From positions 1-64,000 of the forward strand of contig DVLL01000015.1 of the NCBI GenBank assembly GCA_018715525.1: 64,000 bases of DNA, read 5' to 3'. The translations under genes were made by a program, and so were the position numbers. Below the pieces are notes generated by a model. The model was given only the letters and a program-made list of their open reading frames with translations. It had not been told where the DNA came from and did no database searches. Numbering within the stretch: the first letter of the stretch is position 1; every line of letters begins with the position of its first letter. The DNA comes from Candidatus Faeciplasma pullistercoris. Its GTDB lineage: Bacteria > Bacillota > Clostridia > Oscillospirales > Ruminococcaceae. Positions 26,252-35,489 of this stretch are shown piece by piece.

Positions 26252-26404
26252 GAAGTAGCTAAAAACAGGACAAATTTAGGCAAATAGACACTATGACATA
26301 ATAAATTTTGCGAAAAGCAAATATTTTTTGGGGCAGCATGTGTTGTGCAAGTTGCTCGAAAAAATGTTTGCTTATCCGTGTTTATAGGGGTTGTTATACC
26401 TTCT

Positions 26405-26421
26405 TTGTGCAAAATGCACAA
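26405..26421. promoter_or_regulatory. 17-base palindrome, putative operator (site A)
   Basis: TTGTGCA-AAA-TGCACAA is a perfect inverted repeat about 90 bases before the first ATPase gene. Its complement matches 16 of 17 bases at 42629-42645 upstream of the membrane-fusion/FtsX genes. Confidence 0.6.
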
Positions 26422-26509
26422 TTAACTAACTTCGTTTTTGTGCCTCAGATCTGACCGCAGGTCGGGAATGACAGCACTTTTGCTACTTGGAACATTTTTT
26501 GGAGGAACT

Positions 26510-27187
26510 ATGGAGACAATCATTGCAACACACGGTCTGTCTCGTGACTTTAAAATCGGAGACGGCAGCGTCGTTCACGCGCTGAAGAACATCAACATTA
26601 CGGTGAACGAGGGAGTTCTTACCATCCTCAAGGGAAGGTCGGGCTCCGGAAAGACTACGCTTATCAACCTGTTGGGCGCGCTTGACCGACCGACTGAGGG
26701 CGAGGTTTTCTTTGACGGAGTTGACATTACCAAGCTGTCTGACTCAAAGCGTGACGAGCTGAGAAGGTACAAAATGGCTTTTGTATTTCAGTCGGTAGCG
26801 CTTATGAGCTCTATGACTGCATACGAAAATGTTGATTTTGGCTTGAGGCTTTCTAAATTTCCCTTTGACAAAAGGGATGAGAAGGTAAAAATGTGCCTTG
26901 AGCAGGTGGGACTTGGCAAAAGGATGTACCATCGCCCGGGCGAGCTGTCGGGCGGTGAGCAGCAGCGCGTCGCGATTGCAAGAGCGTTGGCTCACGACCC
27001 GAGGATAATATTTGCCGACGAGCCTACGGCTGAGCTTGACTCTGCGACCAGCCATCATGTTGTTGAGCTTTTTAAGCAGCTTGTAATAAGAGATCATATA
27101 ACTATTGTCATGACTACTCATGACCCGAGCTTGTTGGAAATCGCCGACAGGGTTTACACGTTAGAGGACGGTGAGATCATTGGGTAA
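26510..27187 (+). CDS. ABC transporter ATPase, MacB/LolD type (1)
   Basis: A 225-residue stand-alone ATPase of the MacB/LolD/FtsE class, which drives mechanotransmission by FtsX-type permeases rather than substrate translocation. Walker A GRSGSGKTT, signature LSGGEQQRVAIARAL, Walker B IIFADEPTAELD and an H-loop (MTTHD) are intact. GGAGG lies 5 bases before the chosen ATG at 26510; the longer frame from 26438 has no site. It overlaps the next ATPase gene by 8 bases, so the two are likely made together and could form a heterodimer. No FtsX permease adjoins it; the nearest is at 43.8 kb, behind the matching palindrome. Confidence 0.92.
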   Translation: METIIATHGLSRDFKIGDGSVVHALKNINITVNEGVLTILKGRSGSGKTTLINLLGALDRPTEGEVFFDGVDITKLSDSKRDELRRYKMAFVFQSVALMSSMTAYENVDFGLRLSKFPFDKRDEKVKMCLEQVGLGKRMYHRPGELSGGEQQRVAIARALAHDPRIIFADEPTAELDSATSHHVVELFKQLVIRDHITIVMTTHDPSLLEIADRVYTLEDGEIIG

Positions 27188-28163
27188 GAAGAAGCAGAGA
27201 AGGATAGAGCATCAGCAGGAGATCTTCGTCCAGGGAGCGGAAAATTCAGAGTACGCCATCGAGTGTGAGAATCTTGTAAAGATATATAAAACGGATAAAA
27301 TCGAAGTGGTTGCCCTTCAGGGACTCGACATGCAGATAAAGAAGGGCGAGCTTGTCGCGATAGTAGGCTCATCCGGCTCAGGCAAGTCTACGCTTCTTAA
27401 CATGCTCGGCGGACTTGACAAGCCTTCTGCCGGCTCGCTTGTGGTATACGGCAGGAACCTCCTTAAGTTCAATGAGGAGGACTACATGATTTACAAGCGC
27501 AATATTGTAGGCTTCGTTTGGCAGAACAACGCGAGAAACCTTGTTCCGTACCTCACTGCTGTTCAAAATGTGGAGCTTCCGATGCTTTTGCAGAACCAGA
27601 AGAACAGGCGCGAGAGAGCTCTTGAGCTTTTAGACGCAGTGGGGCTTTCAAAGAGAGTCAATTCAAGGCTCGATCAGATGTCGGGAGGCGAGCAGCAAAG
27701 AGTCGCGATTGCCATAGCGCTTGCCAATAATCCGAGCATTCTGCTGGCTGACGAGCCCACCGGCTCGGTAGACACCAAGACATCTGACCAAATCCTTAAC
27801 GTTTTCAAGGAACTGAACAGAACAAAGGGAATTACTATTGTAATAGTCACCCACGATTTGAGGCTTGCCAAAAAGATCGATCGAGTTATCGCGATAAGAG
27901 ACGGCAGAACCTCAAGCGAAATCATAAAGAAATCTCATGCGGATATAATCCGGGAGTCACGCGGTCTCGGCGAGGAAAATACTTCGCCTGAGACAGAAGC
28001 CGAGGCGGAAGAGGAGTCTGTAGAGCTTGTGGTTCTCGACAGAACGGGAAGGCTTCAGCTTCCCAAGGAGTATCTCGAAGCGCTTGAAATCAAGGGAGGC
28101 TCGAGGGTGAAGGCGGATTTGGATATGGAGGCAAAACGGATCTATATCGAAAAAGCCGAATAA
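27180..28163 (+). CDS. ABC transporter ATPase, MacB type, with C-terminal AbrB-like domain (2)
   Basis: A second MacB-class ATPase, about 327 residues. The ATPase domain (about 20-245) has Walker A GSSGSGKST, signature MSGGEQQRVAIAIAL and Walker B ILLADEPTGSVD. Beyond it come an acidic linker (ETEAEAEEE) and a final module of about 45 residues reading LDRTGRLQLPKEYLEAL-EIKGGSRVKADLDMEAKRIYIEK. This fits the AbrB/SpoVT/MazE swapped-hairpin pattern (DxxGRxxIPKexxexLxIxxGd). Such a fusion is not standard for MacB ATPases. Starts at TTG 27180 or GTG 27171 are possible; GAGGA spacing favours 27180. The first ATPase gene overlaps its start. Confidence 0.88.
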   Translation: MGKKKQRRIEHQQEIFVQGAENSEYAIECENLVKIYKTDKIEVVALQGLDMQIKKGELVAIVGSSGSGKSTLLNMLGGLDKPSAGSLVVYGRNLLKFNEEDYMIYKRNIVGFVWQNNARNLVPYLTAVQNVELPMLLQNQKNRRERALELLDAVGLSKRVNSRLDQMSGGEQQRVAIAIALANNPSILLADEPTGSVDTKTSDQILNVFKELNRTKGITIVIVTHDLRLAKKIDRVIAIRDGRTSSEIIKKSHADIIRESRGLGEENTSPETEAEAEEESVELVVLDRTGRLQLPKEYLEALEIKGGSRVKADLDMEAKRIYIEKAE

Positions 28164-28229
28164 GCATCTTTTTTAACCTATTTGGATTTTATACAAGCAG
28201 TTAAGTTTATAAGAAAGGTGGAAAAAATA

Positions 28230-31181
28230 GTGAAGAACAAACTGTTCAGGCGTTTGATATCGCTTTTGCTCGTTCTGGCGATGATAATGCCTACCTTGTC
28301 CGCGGTCTATGCTCAGGATAACACCGATTCAGTCGATGAGTCCGAATCTGACGACGGTGAGGTCAAGGAAACTTCTGCTCAGATTATTGATGAGTTGAAC
28401 CGCGCATATACATACAGCACCTACTACACAACTCACAAGGATGACCCGAGACCTGATGCAGAGGTAATCATCAACGGCGTCGACTTCATAGCCCAAGGCG
28501 ATGAAAACGAAGGCTACATAGACACGATCGAAGGAGTCGAGGCTTATGTTTGGCCGGGCGAGGTAGGCTATGTTGAATATCCCTTCACGATCGAGGAAGA
28601 GGGTATATACAACATAGAGATAACCTACTATGCGCTTGCGAGCGTGTCTAACGACATCGAGCTTTCCTTCTTTATCGACGGCGAGAGCCCGTATTCTACA
28701 GCCGACCGTATTGTTCTGTCCAAGTGCTGGGTAGACGAGGAGGATTCCTACACCATTGACGAGAACGGTGTAAAGACATTCAACGTCGATGAAAACGACA
28801 ACCAGATCAGACCTTCTCTGACTGAGTACCTCACATGGCAGACATCTCCTCTTAAGGACACCGACGGACTTTTCAATGATCCGCTCATATTCAATTTCAC
28901 CGAGGGCGAGCATGTTTTAAGAATCGAGTCTCAGAAGGCAAGGCTCGCTATAGCTCAGATAAGGATCTACAACGAGGAGCCTACTCCTGCTGCGGCAGAT
29001 GCTGAGAATGTCACCACAGACGAGTCGGTTGCCTCCCAGACAACCGGAATTTATATTCCCCTCGAGGGCGAAATGGCAGATTACAAGTCAGACGTAACCC
29101 TCTACGCTACATATGACCGTTCTACATATCTGACTTCCCCCTCCGACCCTGTTTTGATGCGTTATAACACGATAGGTCTTGAGAACTGGAAGTCCTCCGG
29201 ACAGACAGTCACATGGAAATTCACCATGCCCGAAGACGGCTGGGTAAAGATAGGCATAAGAGGCAAGCAGAACCAGATGAGAGGTCTTTACTCCAACCGT
29301 AGGCTCTATATCGACGGTGAGGTTCCCTGCGAGGAGGCGGAGGCTGTCAAGTTCTATTACTCCGAATCATGGCAGTGCGTAACGCCTACCGACGCTGACG
29401 GAAACACCATTTACTTCTGGCTGGAAGCAGGCGAGCACGAGATTGCTCTCGAGGCGGTTCCCGGCGAGATAGGCGACATCATGCGCCGTCTTGACGACTT
29501 AGTATTCTACCTGAACAGCTACTACAGGCAGATCCTCCAGATCACCTCACCTACTCCCGACGAGTACAACACCTACATGATCGACAAGCAGATACCCTCT
29601 ATCATCCCTGACTTCCAGATCTACGCAGACGAGCTCAGAGCTGTCAAGGACGATATCGAGACCCTCGCCGGAACAGCCGGAACTGAGGCGGTATCTCTTG
29701 AAACTATGGCTCAGCTCCTTGACAAGTGTATCGAACGTCCCGATAACATTCCCTCGATGCTCGGACAGCTCAAGGACGATATAACATCCCTTTCTCAGTG
29801 GATGACCGATTACCGCAGCCAGTACCTTGAGGTAGACCTTATTGAGATTGTCTCCGCCGACAACGAGTTTTCCAGCGTCAAGGAGAATTTCTTGAAGAGT
29901 CTTGCCTTCAGCTTCAAGTCCTTCCTCGGCTCGTTCTTCCAGGACTACAATGTCCTTTCAAGCGACGAGGACGGAGCTCTCAACGTTTGGGTATCCTTAG
30001 GACGTGACCAGGCCCAGATAGTAAAGGAGCTCGTTGATTCCTACTTCGTACCCGAGACCGGAATAAAGACGTCCATCAACCTTGTTCAGGGCGGTATCCT
30101 CGAGGCGACGCTTGCCGGCAAGGGACCTGACGTCGCGCTATTTATCGGCGGCGACCTTCCGATTCAGCTTGCCGCCCGTGATTGTATAGTAGACCTGTCT
30201 GAATTTGAGGACTACGAAGAGATAACAGAGCGATTTGCTCCTAACATCATGACCCTCTACACATATCAGGAGGGCAACGAAAAGGGCGTATACGGACTTC
30301 CGATATCTCAGACATTCTCGATGATGTTCTACCGCTCCGACGTGCTTCAGTCATTCGGATTTACCGACGTCCCGGAGGATTGGGATCAGCTCATTGAGAT
30401 GCTGCCGACCCTCCAGAGAAGCTACATGGGCATAGGCTTGTCCTTTGATGTATTCGGAACATTCATGGTTCAGCGAGGGCTCAACTACTACAACGAAATG
30501 AAGACCGCGACTATATTCGACGATCCTCTGGCGGTAGACGCGTTTGAGACCTGGACAAAGTTCTACACCACCTACAGCTTCGAGCAGACCTTTGACGCCT
30601 TCTCGAGATTCCGTACCGGTGAGTATCCGATAATCATTACCGGCTACACCTTCTACAATCAGCTTTACATGGCCGCACCCGAGATAAGAGGTCTTTGGGA
30701 CTTCGAGGTAATGCCGGGCTACAGGAACGCCGACGGAACCGTCAACCACTCGACGACCTCAGCTTCCTCCGGCGGTATCATCTTCAGCAAGCTCAACCAG
30801 GAGCAGAGAGAGGACGCATGGGAGCTTCTCAAGTGGTTCACCTCCGCTGAGATCCAGTCCGAGTACGGCAGATCGATAGAAGCGCTGTTGGGTCCTTTGG
30901 GACGATTCGACACAGCCAACATGGAAGCTCTAACACAGCTCTCATGGTCGCGCTCTGAGGTAGATAAGATACTCGAGCAGATGGAGGCGACAGTCGAGAT
31001 AGACATCATCCCGGCTACCTACATAGTCACACGAAACATAACAAACGCATTCAGAGAGACCGTCAACCTCAACAAGAACCCCAGAGATACCTTCCTGTGG
31101 TTCAACCGTGACACCAACGACGAGATCTTGAGAAAGTACGAGGAGATGGGAATTGAAATTCCCGCCTCCACCGGAAATTAA
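28230..31181 (+). CDS. Giant secreted solute-binding protein with N-terminal carbohydrate-binding-like domains
   Basis: A 983-residue exported protein. The GTG at 28230 is preceded by GAAAGGTGG, and the frame then encodes a signal peptide (ISLLLVLAMIMPTLSAVYA, cut before QDN). Two beta-sandwich, CBM-like regions follow (about 100-230 and 270-430). A helical linker (about 440-570) leads to a family 1 extracellular solute-binding domain (about 583-940: LNVWVSLGRDQAQIVKEL, GPDVALFIGGDL, GVYGLPISQTFSMMFYRSDV). Sugar-binding proteins of Gram-positives are usually about 450-residue lipoproteins; this one is twice as long and has no lipobox cysteine. It sits directly before two sugar-type permeases, its probable partners. 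The ligand is presumably a glycan but is unknown. Confidence 0.88.
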   Translation: MKNKLFRRLISLLLVLAMIMPTLSAVYAQDNTDSVDESESDDGEVKETSAQIIDELNRAYTYSTYYTTHKDDPRPDAEVIINGVDFIAQGDENEGYIDTIEGVEAYVWPGEVGYVEYPFTIEEEGIYNIEITYYALASVSNDIELSFFIDGESPYSTADRIVLSKCWVDEEDSYTIDENGVKTFNVDENDNQIRPSLTEYLTWQTSPLKDTDGLFNDPLIFNFTEGEHVLRIESQKARLAIAQIRIYNEEPTPAAADAENVTTDESVASQTTGIYIPLEGEMADYKSDVTLYATYDRSTYLTSPSDPVLMRYNTIGLENWKSSGQTVTWKFTMPEDGWVKIGIRGKQNQMRGLYSNRRLYIDGEVPCEEAEAVKFYYSESWQCVTPTDADGNTIYFWLEAGEHEIALEAVPGEIGDIMRRLDDLVFYLNSYYRQILQITSPTPDEYNTYMIDKQIPSIIPDFQIYADELRAVKDDIETLAGTAGTEAVSLETMAQLLDKCIERPDNIPSMLGQLKDDITSLSQWMTDYRSQYLEVDLIEIVSADNEFSSVKENFLKSLAFSFKSFLGSFFQDYNVLSSDEDGALNVWVSLGRDQAQIVKELVDSYFVPETGIKTSINLVQGGILEATLAGKGPDVALFIGGDLPIQLAARDCIVDLSEFEDYEEITERFAPNIMTLYTYQEGNEKGVYGLPISQTFSMMFYRSDVLQSFGFTDVPEDWDQLIEMLPTLQRSYMGIGLSFDVFGTFMVQRGLNYYNEMKTATIFDDPLAVDAFETWTKFYTTYSFEQTFDAFSRFRTGEYPIIITGYTFYNQLYMAAPEIRGLWDFEVMPGYRNADGTVNHSTTSASSGGIIFSKLNQEQREDAWELLKWFTSAEIQSEYGRSIEALLGPLGRFDTANMEALTQLSWSRSEVDKILEQMEATVEIDIIPATYIVTRNITNAFRETVNLNKNPRDTFLWFNRDTNDEILRKYEEMGIEIPASTGN

Positions 31182-31199
31182 AGGAGGGAAGGAATAAAC

Positions 31200-32147
31200 A
31201 TGGCTAAAAAAGAAGCTGCCGCAGTAGCGAGGCCGATAAACACAACCAGCAAGTCAGCTTATACCTGGCACCTCGTGAAGAGGAACTGGGCGTGCTATGT
31301 CATGATGCTCCCGTTCTTCGTGCTGTTTACGATCTTTACGATAGTGCCTGTAGTACTGAGCTTTCCCCTCGGACTAACGAACTTCAATCTTGTTCAGTTC
31401 CCGAGGTTTATAGGACTTCAGAATTTCTACTCGCTCTTTGTAAATGACGACGTATTCCTCATCGCGATAAGAAACACACTTATCTTTGCGATATTCACAG
31501 GTCCTTTCTCGTATGTGCTCAGCTTTATTCTTGCTTGGCTGATAAACGAGATGAACCCATTCTTCAAGGTGTTCTTCACCTTTGTATTCTACGCTCCGTC
31601 AATGACCCCCTCTGCCTTTGTTATCTGGCAGCTGGTATTCTCAGGCGACTCCTACGGATACCTCAACTCAGTCCTGATGGATCTCGGAATCATAAATACG
31701 GCTCAGCAGTGGCTGACGGATACGACGTACATGATGACGGTAGTTATCATAGTGCAGCTGTGGATGTCGATGGGCGCGGGCTTCCTTGCGCTTCGAGCAG
31801 GATTCCAGAATATCGACGACTCGCTCTATGAGGCGGGTGCAATCGAGGGAATCCAGAACAGATTCCAGGAGCTCTTCACCATTACGATTCCCGCGATGGG
31901 ACCGTCGCTTCTGTTCGCCGCGGTACTTGCCATTTCAGGCGCGTTCACCGTCGGCGGAGTAGGAGCTACGCTCTGCGGCATGCCTTCAACAAACTACGCG
32001 GTTCATACGATTATGAACCACGCTCAGGACTATGGTTCGATCCGTTACGAAATGGGTTACGCCTCAGCGATATGTATGGTACTCTTTGTCGCGATGCTTG
32101 TTACCAACCACCTGATTCGTAAGGCGCTGAGCAGATATACTGACTGA
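31200..32147 (+). CDS. Sugar-type ABC permease, MalF/UgpA family (pair 1)
   Basis: A 315-residue inner-membrane permease with six helices. The cytoplasmic EAA loop (YEAGAIEGIQNRFQELFTIT, then IPAMGP) docks a MalK-type ATPase. AAGGAGGG precedes the ATG, and the gene follows the binding-protein gene by 18 bases. Together with the next gene it would form the translocation pore for the solute-binding protein's ligand. No MalK-type ATPase is in this operon; MsmK at 14.6 kb is the visible candidate. Confidence 0.92.
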   Translation: MAKKEAAAVARPINTTSKSAYTWHLVKRNWACYVMMLPFFVLFTIFTIVPVVLSFPLGLTNFNLVQFPRFIGLQNFYSLFVNDDVFLIAIRNTLIFAIFTGPFSYVLSFILAWLINEMNPFFKVFFTFVFYAPSMTPSAFVIWQLVFSGDSYGYLNSVLMDLGIINTAQQWLTDTTYMMTVVIIVQLWMSMGAGFLALRAGFQNIDDSLYEAGAIEGIQNRFQELFTITIPAMGPSLLFAAVLAISGAFTVGGVGATLCGMPSTNYAVHTIMNHAQDYGSIRYEMGYASAICMVLFVAMLVTNHLIRKALSRYTD

Positions 32148-32164
32148 TAAGGAGGGGAGAATAT

Positions 32165-33124
32165 ATGGCATCAGATAAAAGACTGACTGCTGAAAAGCAG
32201 GCGGCGATTCAGGAAAAGAAGCTGCGCAAGCTCAGACGCCGCCATGTCAACATAAATACCGTTCATGTCAAGAAGTCAAAGGGAAAGCATATAAACGGCT
32301 CCCTCGCAGGTGATATTTCAATTTTCATTTTGCTGGCGCTGCTGGGTATATTCATGATATTCCCGCTCTACTACTCGATTATCCAGTCCTTCAAGCCGAT
32401 AAGCGAGCTGTTCGTATTCCCGCCCAAGCTCTATGTAATATCGCCTACGACCGAGAACTTCTCCAACCTCTTTAAGGTTGCCGGAAACCTCTGGGTTCCC
32501 TTCTCGAGATACGTATTCAACTCGGTATTCATCACGGTAGTTATCACTATCATGCACGTATTTGTATGCTGCTGCTGCGCTTATGTGCTTTCAAAGTGCC
32601 GCTTCCCCGGCTACACCGTGGCGAACCAGATCATAGTAACCTCCCTTCTGTTCACCTCTACCGCGACCGGTATCATGCAGTTCGTAGTAATGGCTAAGAT
32701 GGGAATGATCAACACCTACTGGGCGCTGATTCTTCCGAGCGTTGCGACCCCGATGGGTCTGTACCTCATGCGACAGAGCATGTCGACTATCAACGACTCG
32801 ATAATAGATGCCGCGAAGGTAGACGGCGCGGGCGTATTCAGAACCTGCTGGCAGGTAGTAATACCCAACCAGAAGCCGGCTATAGCGACGCTTATCATCT
32901 TCGTGTTCCAGGGTGCGTGGAACGTACAGGGCGGCGCTCTTGTATACCAGGAGAACCTGAAGACTCTGCCCACCATCATGTCGCAGATCGCGGCCGCAGG
33001 TATTGCCCGACAGGGTATTATCTACGCGTCGGCGGTAGTGCTCATGATCCCTCCGCTCGTCATCTTCCTTATCGCGCAGAGTAATGTTATGGAAACCATG
33101 GCGAACTCTGGTATGAAGGATTAA
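32165..33124 (+). CDS. Sugar-type ABC permease, MalG/UgpE family (pair 1)
   Basis: A 319-residue permease, partner of the preceding one. It has an unusual basic N-terminal extension of about 45 residues (KKLRKLRRRHVNINTVHVKK) before the first helix (ISIFILLALLGIFMIFPLYY). Six membrane helices follow, with an EAA loop DAAKVDGAGVFRTCWQVVIP. AAGGAGGGG precedes the ATG. The basic extension would face the cytoplasm and is not needed for the standard fold; its role is unknown. Confidence 0.92.
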   Translation: MASDKRLTAEKQAAIQEKKLRKLRRRHVNINTVHVKKSKGKHINGSLAGDISIFILLALLGIFMIFPLYYSIIQSFKPISELFVFPPKLYVISPTTENFSNLFKVAGNLWVPFSRYVFNSVFITVVITIMHVFVCCCCAYVLSKCRFPGYTVANQIIVTSLLFTSTATGIMQFVVMAKMGMINTYWALILPSVATPMGLYLMRQSMSTINDSIIDAAKVDGAGVFRTCWQVVIPNQKPAIATLIIFVFQGAWNVQGGALVYQENLKTLPTIMSQIAAAGIARQGIIYASAVVLMIPPLVIFLIAQSNVMETMANSGMKD

Positions 33125-33172
33125 ACCACAAGCTAAATGTTTGATTTAAGAAAAGGAAAAAGGTGATAAGCG

Positions 33173-34837
33173 GTGACGAGTAAAAATACGAAAAAGCTGC
33201 TCTGCGTGCTTCTCACGGTAATATTGACCTGCTCGCTTATGGCGCAGGCTATATTTGCGGAGGACCCGTATGAATCGTACAGCTATGACGCATGGGGCAG
33301 TGCCGTCCCCTCACAGAACGGCTACATAGTCAAGGACACTATTACCGGTGCCGACATGGGTCTTGAACAGCTTTCAGACCCTGAAAGTCCGCTGTTCATA
33401 AGCGAGACCGAGCCGGCAGTCCTCAACGATGCGAAGGACTTTTACCTATCCCCGAACAATGAGTTCTTCATCGTTGATACCGGAAACAACAGAATTATCA
33501 GAACGGATATCAACTTTAATCTTATTGCCTGCTACAAGACCTTCACCGGAAGCAACCTCACCGAGGAGGTAACCCTTGAGGATGGAACCACCGAGGAGCG
33601 AGTGGTGACCGATCTGAAGTCTCCCTACGGAATATTTGTTGACGAGGACGATATAATGTACATCGCCGACAGAGACAACCAGAGAGTCATTAAGGTAGGC
33701 TTTGACTGCGAGATCATTACCGAGTACACAAGACCCGATACTGAGCTTTACAATTCGGTATCCTTCTACTGCACAAAGGTTTTGGTCGATGCCGCCAAAA
33801 ACGTATATGTAATCTGTCCAGCGGTAAATAAGGGAGCTGTAATGTTCTCTCCCTCCGGCTCGTTCATAGGATTCTACGGAGCGAACAGGGTTCAGGTTAC
33901 TGCCGAGGTCATAAGAAACAAGATCTGGAGAAAGTTCGCGACCGAGTCACAGGCGGCTTCTCTGGCAGGTACGACTCCTGTTGAGTACGCCAACTTTGAC
34001 ATCGACGATGAGGGCTTTATCTACACGGTAACCGAGGTAGCTAACGTCTCGACCGACGCGCTCAAGAAGCTCAATCCGGCTGGAACGAACATACTTGAGC
34101 TGACAACCAACGCCGCTGACATTGAATTCGGCGATCAGGAAGCAGTTACATATTCGGGCACTACCTATGTAACCCGACTCACCGACGTTTCGATAGGAGA
34201 CAACGGGCTTATCAACATACTCGACTACACCTCAGGACGTGTGTTCCAGTATGACAGAGAGTGCAATCTTTTGTTCATCTTCGGCTGCGACCAGGAGGCT
34301 CAGAACGGCGGATTTGACAACCCGAACGCGATAGAGTGCCTTGGCAATCTCATATACATACTTGACGGAAGAAACGACGACATAACGATATTTGAGGAAA
34401 CTCTCTTCGGTTCCTATGTTCACGAGGCTGCCGAGCTGTTCAACAGAGGTCTTTATGAGGACTCCGTAGATCTTTGGGAAGAGGTTCTCAAGAGAGACGG
34501 AAACTACAACATGGCCTACATTGCGCTCGGAAGAGCTTACCTGAACGAGGACAGGTATGATGAGGCTGTCGAGTACTTCAAGCTTGCCTTCCAGGATGAC
34601 GACTATGACAGAGCCTTCGAGTCAAGGCGTAAGGAGATGCTAAGAAATAACTTTACGCTTATAGTCATAATTGTGGCCGCTCTCTTAATCGTATGGATCG
34701 TTCTCGGAATATTCAAGAAAAAGGGAAAGATACCAAAGAAGCTGATTGCCACCGGAGTAGGTTGGGTCGTTGATAAGGCGAAACCGGCGGTAACAGGGCT
34801 TGTCGCTAAGATCAAGGAGGGAGGAAAGAAGAAATGA
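33173..34837 (+). CDS. Membrane-anchored NHL-repeat/TPR protein
   Basis: A 554-residue exported protein. The GTG start has AAAGGTG upstream and a clear signal peptide (LLCVLLTVILTCSLMAQAIFA). The ectodomain has NHL/six-bladed propeller repeats, seen as FFIVDTGNNRIIRTD, PYGIFVDEDDIMYIADRDNQ and GGFDNPNAIECLGNLIYILD. TPR helices follow (about 420-490: LFNRGLYEDSVDLWEEVLKR, ALGRAYLNEDRYDEAVEYFK), then a C-terminal membrane helix (about 497-517) and a lysine-rich cytoplasmic tail. The propeller and TPR would both lie outside the cell, suggesting a docking or scaffold role. It overlaps the Yip1 gene by four bases (ATGA). Confidence 0.88.
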   Translation: MTSKNTKKLLCVLLTVILTCSLMAQAIFAEDPYESYSYDAWGSAVPSQNGYIVKDTITGADMGLEQLSDPESPLFISETEPAVLNDAKDFYLSPNNEFFIVDTGNNRIIRTDINFNLIACYKTFTGSNLTEEVTLEDGTTEERVVTDLKSPYGIFVDEDDIMYIADRDNQRVIKVGFDCEIITEYTRPDTELYNSVSFYCTKVLVDAAKNVYVICPAVNKGAVMFSPSGSFIGFYGANRVQVTAEVIRNKIWRKFATESQAASLAGTTPVEYANFDIDDEGFIYTVTEVANVSTDALKKLNPAGTNILELTTNAADIEFGDQEAVTYSGTTYVTRLTDVSIGDNGLINILDYTSGRVFQYDRECNLLFIFGCDQEAQNGGFDNPNAIECLGNLIYILDGRNDDITIFEETLFGSYVHEAAELFNRGLYEDSVDLWEEVLKRDGNYNMAYIALGRAYLNEDRYDEAVEYFKLAFQDDDYDRAFESRRKEMLRNNFTLIVIIVAALLIVWIVLGIFKKKGKIPKKLIATGVGWVVDKAKPAVTGLVAKIKEGGKKK

Positions 34838-35469
34838 TTTATGATATGACGCCGCTTCAGTGGCTCAAGCATGTACTTTTCCACCCTATCGAGGGCTATG
34901 AGGATATGAGATGGAAAAAGGCAGGCTCCATAAAGATTTCCATCGTGATTGTATTCTTCCTCTTTGTAGCACAGGTATTTAACGCAAGATTCGGCGGCTT
35001 TGCCTACAATATGAGAGCCTATTCCGATGTATTCAACGTTGTTCCGATACTTGTGCAGAGCGTAGTCTACTACATAACATGGGTAGTCGCCAACTGGAGC
35101 TTCTGCACCCTGCTCGACGGCGAGGGCAACATGCGCAGAATAGCCATTTATTCCGCTTATGCGCTGGTTCCCTTCATCGTCGGAAGCATAGTTTCTACGA
35201 TAATTTCTTACTTTGTAACGCTTGACGAATCCATTTGGGTAACTGCGGTATCCCAGATAGGACTATGGTGGTCAATCGTGCTCATGATTTTTGGAATGAA
35301 GGCGTGCCACCAGTATTCATTCAGCAAAACGATAGTCTGCATAATTCTGACTCTGATCGGTATGCTCCTGATACTCTTCCTGGTCGTACTGCTCATGTCA
35401 CTTTTCCAGCAGGTTTGGCTCTTCTTCTTCACTATCTATACTGAGATCATGTATAGAATAAGAAGCTGA
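34834..35469 (+). CDS. Yip1-family integral membrane protein
   Basis: A 211-residue protein with about five membrane helices and the Yip1-type opening (TPLQWLKHVLFHPIEGYEDM), including the conserved HP-x(2)-GY-x(2)-M pattern of bacterial members. It is translationally coupled to the NHL/TPR gene (ATGA overlap) and 20 bases before the DUF5696 gene. The bacterial family has no established activity. Coupling suggests that it works with the NHL/TPR protein in the membrane. Confidence 0.85.
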   Translation: MIYDMTPLQWLKHVLFHPIEGYEDMRWKKAGSIKISIVIVFFLFVAQVFNARFGGFAYNMRAYSDVFNVVPILVQSVVYYITWVVANWSFCTLLDGEGNMRRIAIYSAYALVPFIVGSIVSTIISYFVTLDESIWVTAVSQIGLWWSIVLMIFGMKACHQYSFSKTIVCIILTLIGMLLILFLVVLLMSLFQQVWLFFFTIYTEIMYRIRS

Positions 35470-35489
35470 CGGGCAGAAAGTGAGTTGCT

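Larger units (their letters stand above)
25935..26509. other. Intergenic region with terminator, promoter and palindrome
   Basis: Contains the terminator of the surface protein gene (25980-26014) and an AT-rich stretch with ATATATAT runs. A GTCATTT/AAATGAC inverted repeat lies near 26175, followed by a perfect promoter (26223-26251). A leader of about 255 bases contains the palindrome TTGTGCAAAATGCACAA (26405-26421). The long leader has no riboswitch I recognise. Confidence 0.5.
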
